Below are positions 8,706 to 17,457 of a stretch of DNA of 64,000 nt, one piece after another. Location: positions 3,168,776 to 3,232,775 of the forward strand of contig NZ_RKRA01000001.1 in the NCBI RefSeq assembly GCF_003814705.1, given 5' to 3'. A program made the translations under genes and the position numbers. Position 1 is the stretch's first letter. Each line of letters opens with the position of its first letter. The stretch comes from Georgenia muralis (lineage in GTDB: Bacteria > Actinomycetota > Actinomycetes > Actinomycetales > Actinomycetaceae). The notes under the pieces are model-generated. The model ran no database searches and had not been told where the DNA came from. It saw only the letters and a list, made by a program, of their open reading frames with translations.

Positions 8706-9140
8706 GTGGCGGCTACCGTCCAGATCACGTTCGACGCCCACGACCCCGGCGCCCTCGCCCAGTTCTGGGCGCAGGTGCTCGGGTACGAGCTCGACCCGCC
8801 CCCGCCCGGGTTCGCCACCTGGGACGAGGCGCTGGAGGCGTGGGGCGTCCCCCCGGAACGGCGCAACGACCGCTCGGCGCTCAGCGACCCCGACGGCGCA
8901 GGACCCCGGCTGTTCTTCCAGCGCGTGCCCGAGGGCAAGACGGCGAAGAACCGGGTGCACCTCGACGTCCGCGCGGCACCGGGGCTCACCGGGGAGGACC
9001 GGATGGCCGTGCTCGAGGCCCGGTGCGCCGACCTCGTGGCGCTCGGCGCGCGGCGCCTGACCCGGTTCGAGCCGGACGCGATGGACGCCGGCTGGATCGT
9101 CATGCAGGACCCCGAGGGCAACGAGTTCTGCCTGGACTAG
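8706..9140 (+). CDS. VOC-family (glyoxalase-like) protein
   Basis: A 144-residue vicinal-oxygen-chelate protein. It opens with VQITFDAHDPGALAQFWAQVLGYEL, the first beta-alpha-beta module, and ends with the matching second module (GWIVMQDPEGNEFCLD). The WDEALEAWGVPPE insertion and NRVHLDVRA are typical of the actinobacterial 'glyoxalase-like domain' group, whose substrates are mostly unknown. GTG 8706 is chosen because GAGGAGG lies 5-11 bases upstream. Its stop overlaps the stop of the convergent gene by 4 bases at a CTAG palindrome. Confidence 0.8.
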   Translation: MAATVQITFDAHDPGALAQFWAQVLGYELDPPPPGFATWDEALEAWGVPPERRNDRSALSDPDGAGPRLFFQRVPEGKTAKNRVHLDVRAAPGLTGEDRMAVLEARCADLVALGARRLTRFEPDAMDAGWIVMQDPEGNEFCLD

Positions 9141-9385
9141 CTTGCGACGGCGTCGTCGTCTGCGTCGGCCCGGCTCCGCAGGTGCTGGACGGCCTGGCGG
9201 ATGGCGCCCGCGACGTCGTCCGGCCCGCCGACGACCTCGTACTCCACCGCCCGTCCGGGCTCCCCCCGGTGGAGGTAGTGCAGGACCCAGCCCTCGCGGC
9301 GCCGCCAGACGAGGACGGGGGCGTCGAGGATGCTCGGGTCGTCGTCCGGTTCGAACAGGACGTCCAGGGTCGTCGTCGCGGTCAT
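9137..9385 (-). CDS. Hypothetical protein (82 aa)
   Basis: A small protein beginning MTATTTLDVLFEPDDDPS, with a strand-rich middle (VLVWRRREGWVLHYLHRG) and a helix ending in a charged tail. I do not recognise the family. ATG 9385 has GGAGGT 4 bases upstream, which beats the in-frame GTG two codons earlier. TAGTGT on the minus strand (9423-9428) would serve as -10 and give a leader of about 30 nt. It is soluble, with no cysteine cluster. It converges on the VOC gene and shares 4 bases of stop codon with it. Confidence 0.6.
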   Translation of the reverse strand: MTATTTLDVLFEPDDDPSILDAPVLVWRRREGWVLHYLHRGEPGRAVEYEVVGGPDDVAGAIRQAVQHLRSRADADDDAVAS

Positions 9386-9452
9386 ACCCACCTCCGGGGA
9401 TTGCCTGCACTTTGCTCAACCAACACTATGGCGTGAGGCTAGCGTGGTCCGA

Positions 9453-10454
9453 TCAAGACTCGGGCGGGACGTTCGGCCCGGCGGCCGTGCGGAGGAGGGA
9501 CCGCAGGACCCGGCGGGTGTGGGGCTCGTCGAGCACCTCGCCGACCCAGGCGGCGGAGTCCGCCCGGTCCGGCGAGCGGACGTTGGGCGCCAGCCAGTCC
9601 TCGGCCGCGACCTCGGTGATGTGCCCGAGCTGGGCGATGAGCATGGTGAAGTGACCCGGCCGCTCGACCCGGCCGGGTCCGCCCGCGCCCTCGTACGCCG
9701 CGACCAGCGCGCGGACGCGACCGGGATCGGTGCGGGCGAACTCGAAGAGCACGGCGCCGAGCTCGTTGCTGGGGTCGGCCGGCCCGGCCTCCTCCCAGTC
9801 GATGACGCACAGGCCGTCGTCGGTGGGAAGGAGGTTGTCGGCCCACAGGTCGCGGTGGCAGGTGCGCAGCGTCCGTGGCGGCTCGATCCAGGACTCGAGC
9901 GCGACGAGCTCGTCGCGCAGGGCGGCGAGCCGGCCGGCGAACGGGGCGCCCCCGGCCCGCAGCCTCGCGAGCAGGTCGTCCCACCGGTCGGCGCCGACCG
10001 GGGTGTGCGACCAGGGGTCCGGGGGACCGCTCGGACCGGCGTCCCGCACCTGGTGCAGGGCCCCGAGGACGGTCCCCACCATCTCCGGTTCCACGAGGGG
10101 GTCGGGTGGGAGCAGGTCCACCCACTCGAACACGCGGACCGCGACGCCCCGGACCTCGGCCAGGACATCTCCCTCGGTCGTGCGCACGACCGCCGGGGTC
10201 GGCACGCCGGCGGCGTGCGCGGCCTCCTGGAACCGGGTCGCGGGCAGGACCTCGGCCTCCCGGCGCGGGTGGAAGGAGGTCTTGACCGCCCAGACGCCGT
10301 CGCTGGTCGTCAGGCGCCAGACCTCGCCCTGGCGCCCGCGCGCCACGGGCCCGGCCGACAGGCCCGGGGCGGAGCCGAGCCCGAACCGCCGCGCCACCTC
10401 CGCCGCCTCCACGGACCCACTGCACCACACCGGCGCGCCGCGGGGTAGTGGCAC
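9453..10454 (-). CDS. Aminoglycoside phosphotransferase-family kinase
   Basis: A 333-residue protein-kinase-like small-molecule kinase. The catalytic loop is CHRDLWADNLL (HxD plus Asn) and the metal-binding motif is VIDWEEAGPADP. The N-lobe has QGEVWRLTTSDGVWAVKTS with the ATP-contacting lysine. Family members phosphorylate choline, homoserine, macrolides or aminoglycosides; no feature here shows antibiotic resistance. The frame opens at GTG 10454, and another GTG at residue 16 (just before EAAEVARRFG) is a plausible shorter start. Neither has a strong ribosome-binding site. It lies downstream of the damaged oxidase gene on the same strand, 36 bases away. Confidence 0.78.
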   Translation of the reverse strand: MPLPRGAPVWCSGSVEAAEVARRFGLGSAPGLSAGPVARGRQGEVWRLTTSDGVWAVKTSFHPRREAEVLPATRFQEAAHAAGVPTPAVVRTTEGDVLAEVRGVAVRVFEWVDLLPPDPLVEPEMVGTVLGALHQVRDAGPSGPPDPWSHTPVGADRWDDLLARLRAGGAPFAGRLAALRDELVALESWIEPPRTLRTCHRDLWADNLLPTDDGLCVIDWEEAGPADPSNELGAVLFEFARTDPGRVRALVAAYEGAGGPGRVERPGHFTMLIAQLGHITEVAAEDWLAPNVRSPDRADSAAWVGEVLDEPHTRRVLRSLLRTAAGPNVPPES

Positions 10455-10490
10455 GGGTTTGTCCCCGCCCCCGGCGGGGCCGCTGCTGAC

Positions 10491-11769
<1,279 letters not shown>

Positions 11770-11841
11770 TTTCGGCCTCCGGGGACGTGGCGGGTTCTGG
11801 TCGAGGACCCCGGCTGGGCCCGGGGCGGTCGGGCAGGAACG

Positions 11842-11877
11842 CGAGAACCCCAGCACCGAGAGGTGCTGGGGTTCTCG
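11842..11877 (-). terminator. Strong hairpin between csp and the AldO-like gene
   Basis: A perfect 16-bp stem (CGAGAACCCCAGCACC with its complement) closed by a 4-base loop. It lies 15 bases beyond the cold-shock gene stop and about 70 bases before the oxidase start. There is no T run, which is common in high-GC actinobacteria. It probably ends the csp transcript. Confidence 0.75.
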
Positions 11878-11891
11878 AGGTCTACGAGGCG

Positions 11892-12095
11892 TCAGAGCGG
11901 ACGAACGTTCTCCGCCTGCGGGCCCTTGTTGCCCTGCGTGACGTCGAACTCGACCTTCTGGTTCTCCTCGAGCGAGCGGTACCCGGAGGTAGAGATCGCC
12001 GAGTAGTGGACGAAGACGTCCGCGGTGTTGTCGTCGGGGGCGATGAAGCCGAACCCCTTCTCAGCGTTGAACCACTTGACGGTTCCGGTGGCCAT
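11892..12095 (-). CDS. Cold-shock protein (CspA family)
   Basis: A 67-residue single cold-shock domain. RNP1 (KGFGFIAPD) and RNP2 (VFVHYSAI) are intact, and the N-terminus [18 protein letters not shown] is canonical. It acts as a single-stranded RNA/DNA chaperone in the cytoplasm. ATG 12095 has AAGGAG 6 bases upstream. The leader is long and clearly lower in GC than its surroundings, as is usual for csp genes whose mRNA structure responds to temperature. A perfect terminator hairpin follows. Several csp paralogues usually exist per genome, so I give no letter. Confidence 0.95.
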   Translation of the reverse strand: MATGTVKWFNAEKGFGFIAPDDNTADVFVHYSAISTSGYRSLEENQKVEFDVTQGNKGPQAENVRPL

Positions 12096-12349
12096 GGCTA
12101 CTCCTTCTAGAGCTGTCAAACGACCCCGCGTGTCGAGGCCGCTTGTCACGGTGTTTCTCTGTCTGCTCCGCAAAGGAATAGCTAACCCGGACGGGTCCGG
12201 GGGCACACAAGACTTCGACGCACTGCAACTGTTCCCTGAGCCTACGGCAATCTCGGCTGTTGTGCGAGCGTCTGCGTGTGGGGCGTGTCTCGCCGGTGGT
12301 CCCACCTGAGACGGACGTCGCACCGGTGCGCCGCGCAGGTCTGGTTTAC
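12096..12349 (-). promoter_or_regulatory. Low-GC leader and promoter region of the cold-shock gene
   Basis: This non-coding stretch is visibly lower in GC than its flanks. On the minus strand TAGGCT (12239-12244) is a candidate -10, giving a leader of about 140 nt. Inside it CCCGGAC (12186-12192) pairs with GTCCGGG (12195-12201). This fits a cold-shock mRNA leader but I cannot prove thermoregulation. The far end abuts the promoter of the siderophore operon. Confidence 0.4.
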
Positions 12350-12368
12350 TAAGGTAATGCTTACCTTA
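12350..12368 (+). promoter_or_regulatory. DtxR/IdeR-type iron box over the siderophore-operon start
   Basis: TAAGGTAA-TGC-TTACCTTA is a perfect 8+8 inverted repeat. It matches the DtxR/IdeR consensus (TWAGGTWAGSCTWACCTWA) in layout and length. It covers the ATG at 12357 and abuts a possible -10 (TTTACT, 12345-12350). Iron-loaded repressor would block initiation. Confidence 0.85.
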
Positions 12369-13364
12369 CCTACGTCGACGGTCGGCGTGCGCAAGGACGA
12401 CCGGCCCGCCTACCGCCCCTTCGCGGTCCGTGTGCGCGCCGTGCGCGAGCTCACCCCGCACTTCGTCCGCGTGACGTTCGCGGGCGAGGACCTCGCGTGG
12501 TTCGGCACCGACGGCCTGGACCAGCGGGTCAAGCTGGTCCTGCCCGGGGCCGACGGGACCCTCGCCGACGTCGGTGCCGAGGACCCCGAGGTCATCCTCG
12601 CGGGCACGTGGTACGCCAGGCTCCGGGCGCTGCCCGAGCCGCCGCCCTTCCGGACCTACACGGTGCGGTACGTGCGCCCCGTCGCCCGCGAGATCGACGT
12701 CGACATGGTGCGCCACGACGACGCTCCTGGCCCGGTCGGGCCGGCCGCGCGCTGGCTCGCCGGGGTGCGGGTCGGCGACGAGGCGGTCGTCGTCGGGCCG
12801 GACGTGCGGTCCCGCACCTCCGCCACGGGGATCGACTGGGCCCCTGGCAGCGCCGCCGACCTCCTGCTCGCCGGTGACGAGACCGCCGCGCCGGCGATCT
12901 GCTCGATCCTGGAGTCCCTCCCGGCCGGGCGCCGCGCCCGGGCCTTCGTCGAGGTGCCCACGGCCGCCGACGTGCTCGACGTCACCGTCCCGCCCGGCAC
13001 GCACATCACGTGGCTCGGCCGCGAGGGCCGGCCGCACGGCGACCTCCTCGTCCCCGCCGTCCAGCAGTGGGTGGGTGCCAACGCCGAGGTGGTCGACGAC
13101 GCCCGCGCCGTCGCGGAGCAGACCCTCGACGAGGTCGACGTCGACCGCGAGACCCTCTGGGACTCGCCCGTGGTGCAGGTCCTGCCGGTGGACCTGTGCG
13201 GACGCGGGGGCGAACGGTGCGGGAGCGACTTCTACGCGTGGTTCGCGGGGGAGGCGGCGGTCATCCGCACCCTGCGCCGGACGCTCGTGTCCGAGATCGG
13301 CGTGTGCCGGCGCCGGGTCGCGTTCATGGGGTACTGGCGCCTCGGTCGCGCCGAGGCCCAGTGA
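12357..13364 (+). CDS. Siderophore-interacting protein (FAD-dependent ferric-siderophore reductase)
   Basis: A 335-residue SIP/ViuB-family flavoprotein. The FAD-binding barrel carries [10 protein letters not shown] and its C-terminal NAD(P)H-type domain has [16 protein letters not shown]; the family end ([11 protein letters not shown]) is intact. It reduces ferric siderophores in the cytoplasm so that iron is released. A cysteine pair near the end ([14 protein letters not shown]) is unusual to my eye. ATG 12357 lies within the iron box and would be leaderless; GTG at residue 11 is the alternative start. It heads a run of overlapping genes with two FecCD permeases and an ATPase, so it serves the siderophore imported by that system. 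Confidence 0.9.
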   Translation: MLTLPTSTVGVRKDDRPAYRPFAVRVRAVRELTPHFVRVTFAGEDLAWFGTDGLDQRVKLVLPGADGTLADVGAEDPEVILAGTWYARLRALPEPPPFRTYTVRYVRPVAREIDVDMVRHDDAPGPVGPAARWLAGVRVGDEAVVVGPDVRSRTSATGIDWAPGSAADLLLAGDETAAPAICSILESLPAGRRARAFVEVPTAADVLDVTVPPGTHITWLGREGRPHGDLLVPAVQQWVGANAEVVDDARAVAEQTLDEVDVDRETLWDSPVVQVLPVDLCGRGGERCGSDFYAWFAGEAAVIRTLRRTLVSEIGVCRRRVAFMGYWRLGRAEAQ

Positions 13365-14530
13365 GCCCCGCGGGGTCCTTGGAGAGGTCGCGGGCGCGGT
13401 CGACGTCGCGCCGGACGCCCACGTCGCCCCGGACGCCCACGACTCCGACGGGTGCCACGACGCAGCGGCCGGCACCGGCGAGCTCAGCCGCGACGGGCCT
13501 GCGCACCGCGGGTGCGGGGCCGCTGCCGGCGCCGGCGCGCGTGCGGCGGGCGACCGGGCTGCTGCTGGCCGTCGCGGCGCTCACCCTGGTCGTCCTCGCC
13601 TCGCTCGCTCTCGGCGCGCGCGACATCGCCCCGGGTGTGGTCCTCGGTGCGCTCGTCGACCCGACCGGGAGCACCGACCACGCCGTCGTCCTCGACCAGC
13701 GGCTGCCCCGCACGGTCGTCGGCCTCGCCGCCGGTGCGGCCCTCGGCCTGGCAGGCGCGGTGATGCAGGGCATCACCCGCAACCCCCTCGCCGACCCCGG
13801 ACTCCTGGGCATCAACGCCGGTGCCTCCCTCGCCGTCGTGCTCGCCACCGCCGTCCTGGGCGTGACGAGCCCGTCACGGTTCATCTGGTTCGCCCTGGCC
13901 GGCGCCGCCGTGGCGGCCGCGATCGTCTACGGCGTCGGTGCCATCGGCCGCGAGGGGGCCACCCCGGTCAAGCTCGCCCTGGCCGGCACCGCGGTCACGG
14001 CCGGGCTCACCTCGGTCATCACCCTCCTGCTCATCACCGACACCGACACCATCGCCGCCTACCGGCGCTGGTCGGTGGGCTCCCTCGCCGGACGCGACCT
14101 CGACACGGTCGTCGCGCTCGTGCCGTTCCTCCTCGCCGGGGCAGGGCTCGCCCTGGTCACCGCGCGCGCCCTCAACCTCCTCGCCCTGGGCGACGACCTC
14201 GCCCGCGGCCTCGGGCAGAACGTCCACCTCGCGCGGGCCGCTGCCGCGGGCGCGGTCGTCCTCCTCGCCGGCGCGGCGACGGCCATGGCGGGCCCGGTCG
14301 TCTTCGTCGGCCTCGTCGTCCCGCACCTCGCCCGGCCCCTCACCGGCCCCGACCATCGGTGGCTCCTGCCGTACTCGGTCGTCCTGGGCCCGGTGGTCCT
14401 CCTGGCCGCCGACGTCGTCGGGCGGCTCGTCCTGCGTCCGGGCGAGCTCGAGGCCGGCCTCGTCGTCGCCGTCGTCGGCGCCCCCGCCCTGGTGGCGATC
14501 GTCCGGCGCACCAAGGTGGCCGGCCTGTGA
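13361..14530 (+). CDS. FecCD-family iron-siderophore ABC permease (first)
   Basis: A 389-residue inner-membrane permease, about 10 helices, of the BtuC/FecCD family. Family segments are RLPRTVVGLAAGAALGLAGA, MQGITRNPLADPGLLGINAGAS and the coupling region near GLVVPHLARPLTGPDHR. It starts at GTG 13361 inside the SIP stop codon (GTGA overlap). Between that start and the first helix lie about 65 residues rich in Thr, Pro, Arg and Ala (RTPTSPRTPTTPTG), an unusually long cytosolic lead. If translation really begins later, GTG codons nearer the first helix are the options. It would pair with the next permease as a heterodimer. Confidence 0.88.
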   Translation: MSPAGSLERSRARSTSRRTPTSPRTPTTPTGATTQRPAPASSAATGLRTAGAGPLPAPARVRRATGLLLAVAALTLVVLASLALGARDIAPGVVLGALVDPTGSTDHAVVLDQRLPRTVVGLAAGAALGLAGAVMQGITRNPLADPGLLGINAGASLAVVLATAVLGVTSPSRFIWFALAGAAVAAAIVYGVGAIGREGATPVKLALAGTAVTAGLTSVITLLLITDTDTIAAYRRWSVGSLAGRDLDTVVALVPFLLAGAGLALVTARALNLLALGDDLARGLGQNVHLARAAAAGAVVLLAGAATAMAGPVVFVGLVVPHLARPLTGPDHRWLLPYSVVLGPVVLLAADVVGRLVLRPGELEAGLVVAVVGAPALVAIVRRTKVAGL

Positions 14531-15573
14531 CCGCGGCGGCGGTCGCCGCGGCGACGGCGCCCCGGCCGGTCCCCGACCCGGCGGGCGCCCTGCGGCGGGC
14601 GGTGCGCCGGCGGCGGCTCGTCCTCACCGCGCTCGTGGCGGCCGGCCTCCTGCTCGCCTGGGTCACCCTCACCGTCGGAGGGCACGCCGGCGACCTCCTC
14701 CGCCTGGTCTCCGGGCAGGCCGGTGCGGGGGAGTCCTTCGTGCTCGAGCGGCTCCGGCTGCCCCGCCTCGCGCTCGGCGCCGGGGTCGGCGTGGCCCTGG
14801 CCCTGTCGGGGGCGCTGTTCCAGACCGTCCTGCGCAACCCGCTCGCCAGCCCGGACATCCTCGGCGTCAGCGGCGGGGCGAGCCTGGCCGCCGCGGCGGC
14901 GATCCTCCTCGGCGGGCTCTCGGGCGCCGGGGTCTCCCTCGCCGCCCTCGCCGGGGCGGTCGTGGCCGCCGTCGCGATCTACCTGCTCGCCTGGCGCGAC
15001 GGCGTGTCGGGCTACCGCTTCGTCCTCATCGGTGTGGCCGTGGCCTTCGTCGTCAACGCGGGCCTGGGCTACCTCGTCAGCCGCGCGGGCATCAACGACG
15101 TGCGCGAGGTGCTGGTGTGGACCGTGGGGAGCATCGGCACCCCGGCCTGGGACGAGGTCGCAGTGCTCGCGGTCGCGCTCGCCGCGCTGGTGCCGGGCGT
15201 GGCGCTGCTCGCCCCGCGGCTGCGCATCCTCCAGCTCGGTGACGACGCCGCCGCCGGCCTCGGTGTCCGGGTGGAGGCCGCCCGGCTGACGGCCCTCGGG
15301 GTCGCCGTCGCCCTGGCGGCCGCGGCGACGGCCCTGGCCGGGCCGGTCGCGTTCGTCGCGTTCGTCAGCGCCCCCGTCGCCCGGCGCCTGCTGCCCGGGC
15401 TGGCCCTGGTGCCCAGCGCCGTCGTGGGGGTCGTGCTCGTGCTGGCGGCCGACCTCGCCGCGCAGCACCTCCTCGCCCAGCCGGTGCCGGTCGGGATCGT
15501 CACGGGGGTGGTCGGCGCCCCCTACCTGCTGTGGCTGCTGGCGACCGGCAACCGGGAAGGACGCGGAGCATGA
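14527..15573 (+). CDS. FecCD-family iron-siderophore ABC permease (second)
   Basis: A 348-residue permease and partner of the preceding one. It has LRLPRLALGAGVGVALALSG, LFQTVLRNPLASPDILGVSGG and FVAFVSAPVARRL, the corresponding family landmarks. The usual 'PH' of the cytoplasmic loop (VPHxxR) is replaced by APVARR, which is common in the FecD/FepG side of heterodimers. It starts with GTG in the previous stop codon (4-base overlap) and ends overlapping the ATPase start, so the genes are translationally coupled. It is about 80% hydrophobic, with a short basic N-terminus. Confidence 0.88.
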   Translation: MTAAAVAAATAPRPVPDPAGALRRAVRRRRLVLTALVAAGLLLAWVTLTVGGHAGDLLRLVSGQAGAGESFVLERLRLPRLALGAGVGVALALSGALFQTVLRNPLASPDILGVSGGASLAAAAAILLGGLSGAGVSLAALAGAVVAAVAIYLLAWRDGVSGYRFVLIGVAVAFVVNAGLGYLVSRAGINDVREVLVWTVGSIGTPAWDEVAVLAVALAALVPGVALLAPRLRILQLGDDAAAGLGVRVEAARLTALGVAVALAAAATALAGPVAFVAFVSAPVARRLLPGLALVPSAVVGVVLVLAADLAAQHLLAQPVPVGIVTGVVGAPYLLWLLATGNREGRGA

Positions 15574-16376
15574 GACCCGCCCACCAGCTCCAGGCGCGCG
15601 GGCTGAGCCTGGCCTACGACGGCGACCTCGTCGTGCGCGACCTCGACCTCGTGGTGCCCGACGGCGCCACCACGGTGGTCGTCGGGGCCAACGGCTGCGG
15701 CAAGTCCACCCTGCTGCGGGGCCTGGCCCGGCTCCTGCGGCCGCGCGCGGGACAGGTGCTGCTCGACGACGCACCGGTGCACCGGCTGCCCGCGAAGGAG
15801 GTGGCGCGCGTCGTCGGCATCCTGCCCCAGTCGCCGACCGCCCCGGAGGGCATCACGGTCGCCGACCTCGTGGGCCGGGGTCGCTACCCCCACCAGGGCC
15901 GGTTCCGGCGGTGGAGCAGCACCGACGACGACGTCGTGGCCGCGTCGCTCGCCGCGACGGGCACCGCGGACCTGGCGGCCCGCCGGGTCGAGGAGCTCTC
16001 CGGGGGCCAGCGTCAGCGGGTGTGGATCGCGATGGCGCTCGCCCAGGACCCCGACATCCTTCTGCTGGACGAGCCCACCACGTTCCTCGACGTCGCCCAC
16101 CAGCTCGACGTGCTCGACCTCCTGCGCGCCCACAACCGCGAGCGCGGGACCACCGTGGTCATGGTCCTGCACGACCTCAACCTCGCTGCGCGCTACGCCG
16201 ACCACCTCGTGGTCATGGCGGAGGGCTCGGTGGTGGCGGCCGGCACGCCGGCCGAGGTCATCACCCCGGACCTGCTGCGCCTGGCGTTCGGCCTCGACGC
16301 CGAGGTCCTTCCCGACCCCGTCGCCGGTGCGCCCATGGTCGTCCCGCGCGGCCGGGTGACGCAGGTCACGTCCTGA
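15570..16376 (+). CDS. Iron-siderophore ABC transporter ATPase (FepC/FecE type)
   Basis: A 268-residue ABC ATPase. Walker A is GANGCGKST, the Q-loop is in GILPQSP, the signature is LSGGQRQR, Walker B is ILLLDEPTTFLD and the switch histidine is in VLHDLNLA. GRGRYPHQGRF is characteristic of iron-siderophore and B12 importers. It starts at ATG 15570 overlapping the permease stop. Together with the two permeases and the lipoprotein downstream it makes a complete importer; the lipoprotein gene has its own iron box. Confidence 0.92.
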   Translation: MRPAHQLQARGLSLAYDGDLVVRDLDLVVPDGATTVVVGANGCGKSTLLRGLARLLRPRAGQVLLDDAPVHRLPAKEVARVVGILPQSPTAPEGITVADLVGRGRYPHQGRFRRWSSTDDDVVAASLAATGTADLAARRVEELSGGQRQRVWIAMALAQDPDILLLDEPTTFLDVAHQLDVLDLLRAHNRERGTTVVMVLHDLNLAARYADHLVVMAEGSVVAAGTPAEVITPDLLRLAFGLDAEVLPDPVAGAPMVVPRGRVTQVTS

Positions 16377-16402
16377 CGGTTCGACGCCCGGCCGGATATA
16401 GG

Positions 16403-16421
16403 TAAGGTAAGGCTTGCCTAA
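16403..16421 (+). promoter_or_regulatory. DtxR/IdeR-type iron box before the siderophore-binding protein
   Basis: TAAGGTAAGGCTTGCCTAA matches the DtxR/IdeR consensus at nearly every position, with one off base in the right arm. It lies 44 bases before the ATG of the binding-protein gene and overlaps a TATAGG-like -10 region, so that gene can be induced separately when iron is scarce. Confidence 0.85.
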
Positions 16422-16464
16422 GTCGCCCGTCGGCGACGCTCGTCCGGAACACCCTGGAGACTCC

Positions 16465-17457
16465 ATGAACTACCGGCTCGCGGCCGTGGCCGTCCCGCTG
16501 GTCCTCGCCCTGTCCGCCTGCTCCGGTCCTGCCGGCGGGGAGGCGGACGCACCCGCCACGACCGCGGCCGGCGTCACGCTCACGCACGCGTTCGGGCAGA
16601 CCGAGGTGCCCGGCGACGCCCGGCGCGTGGTGACCCTGGGCTGGGGGAGCACCGAGGCGGCACTGGCGCTCGGCGTCGTACCGGTGGGTATCGAGGCCCA
16701 GACCTACGCTGCGGACGAGGACGGCCGGCTCCCGTGGGTGACCGAGGCGCTCGCGGAGACCGGCGAGGAGCCCACGATGGTGCCGGCGAGCGTGGAGGAG
16801 CCCGCCTACGAGGAGATCGGCGCGCTCGAGCCGGACGTCATCCTGGCCCCGTACTCGGGCCTGACCGCCGAGCAGTACGAGATCCTCAGCGAGATCGCCC
16901 CGACGGTCGCCTTCCCCGAGGAGCCCTGGACGACGCCGTGGCGCGAGGTCATCACCATCGTCGGCGAGGCGTTGGGCCGCACCGCCGAGGCCGAGGAGCT
17001 CGTCGCCGACCTCGACGCCCGGATCGAGGAGGAGGCCGCCGCCCACCCCGAGCTCGAGGGGAAGAGCGTGGCCGCGGTGTGGGACGTCGGCGGGACGTTC
17101 TGGGTGTACAAGCCGCAGGACTCCCGGGTGGACTTCCTCCTCGACCTCGGGCTGGTCAGCGCCCCGGCCGTCGAGGAGCTCGCCAGCGGCGAGGAGAGCT
17201 TCGTCTACACCCTCAGCTACGAGGAGACCGACCGGCTCGAGTCCGACATCCTCGTCACCTACGCCAGCACCGAGGAGGAGGTCGAGACCTTCCTCGGGCA
17301 GTCCTACGCCCAGGCGATCCCCGCCGTGGCGGAGGGCTCGGTGGCCGCGATCACCGGCGACGAGCTCGTCGCGGCGATGTCCCCGCCCACCGCGCTGTCG
17401 GTCGACTGGGGTCTGGACACCTACGTCGAGCTGATCTCCGCCGCCGCGGCGGACTGA
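16465..17457 (+). CDS. Iron-siderophore ABC transporter substrate-binding lipoprotein
   Basis: A 330-residue lipoprotein with signal peptide MNYRLAAVAVPLVLALSAC; the lipobox is LSAC with Cys19. The mature part is a class III (BtuF/FepB) helical-backbone binding protein. It shows RRVVTLGWGSTEAALALGV, EPDVILAPYSGLTAEQYEIL, FPEEPWTTPWREVITIVGEAL and an end (LSVDWGLDTYVELISAAAA) shared with actinobacterial iron-siderophore binders. It acts outside the membrane, handing ferric siderophore to the permease pair encoded upstream. GGAG precedes the ATG. The last 37 bases overlap the end of rlmC on the other strand. Confidence 0.92.
   Translation: MNYRLAAVAVPLVLALSACSGPAGGEADAPATTAAGVTLTHAFGQTEVPGDARRVVTLGWGSTEAALALGVVPVGIEAQTYAADEDGRLPWVTEALAETGEEPTMVPASVEEPAYEEIGALEPDVILAPYSGLTAEQYEILSEIAPTVAFPEEPWTTPWREVITIVGEALGRTAEAEELVADLDARIEEEAAAHPELEGKSVAAVWDVGGTFWVYKPQDSRVDFLLDLGLVSAPAVEELASGEESFVYTLSYEETDRLESDILVTYASTEEEVETFLGQSYAQAIPAVAEGSVAAITGDELVAAMSPPTALSVDWGLDTYVELISAAAAD

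Noticed and set aside
9453-10454. Aminoglycoside resistance gene
   Set aside because: The kinase motifs place it in the broad APH superfamily but nothing indicates an antibiotic substrate or mobile context.
12096-12349. A protein encoded upstream of, and in frame with, the cold-shock gene
   Set aside because: The frame is open back to 12323 but its residues are non-descript; the AAGGAG-preceded ATG at 12095 starts the canonical cold-shock domain.
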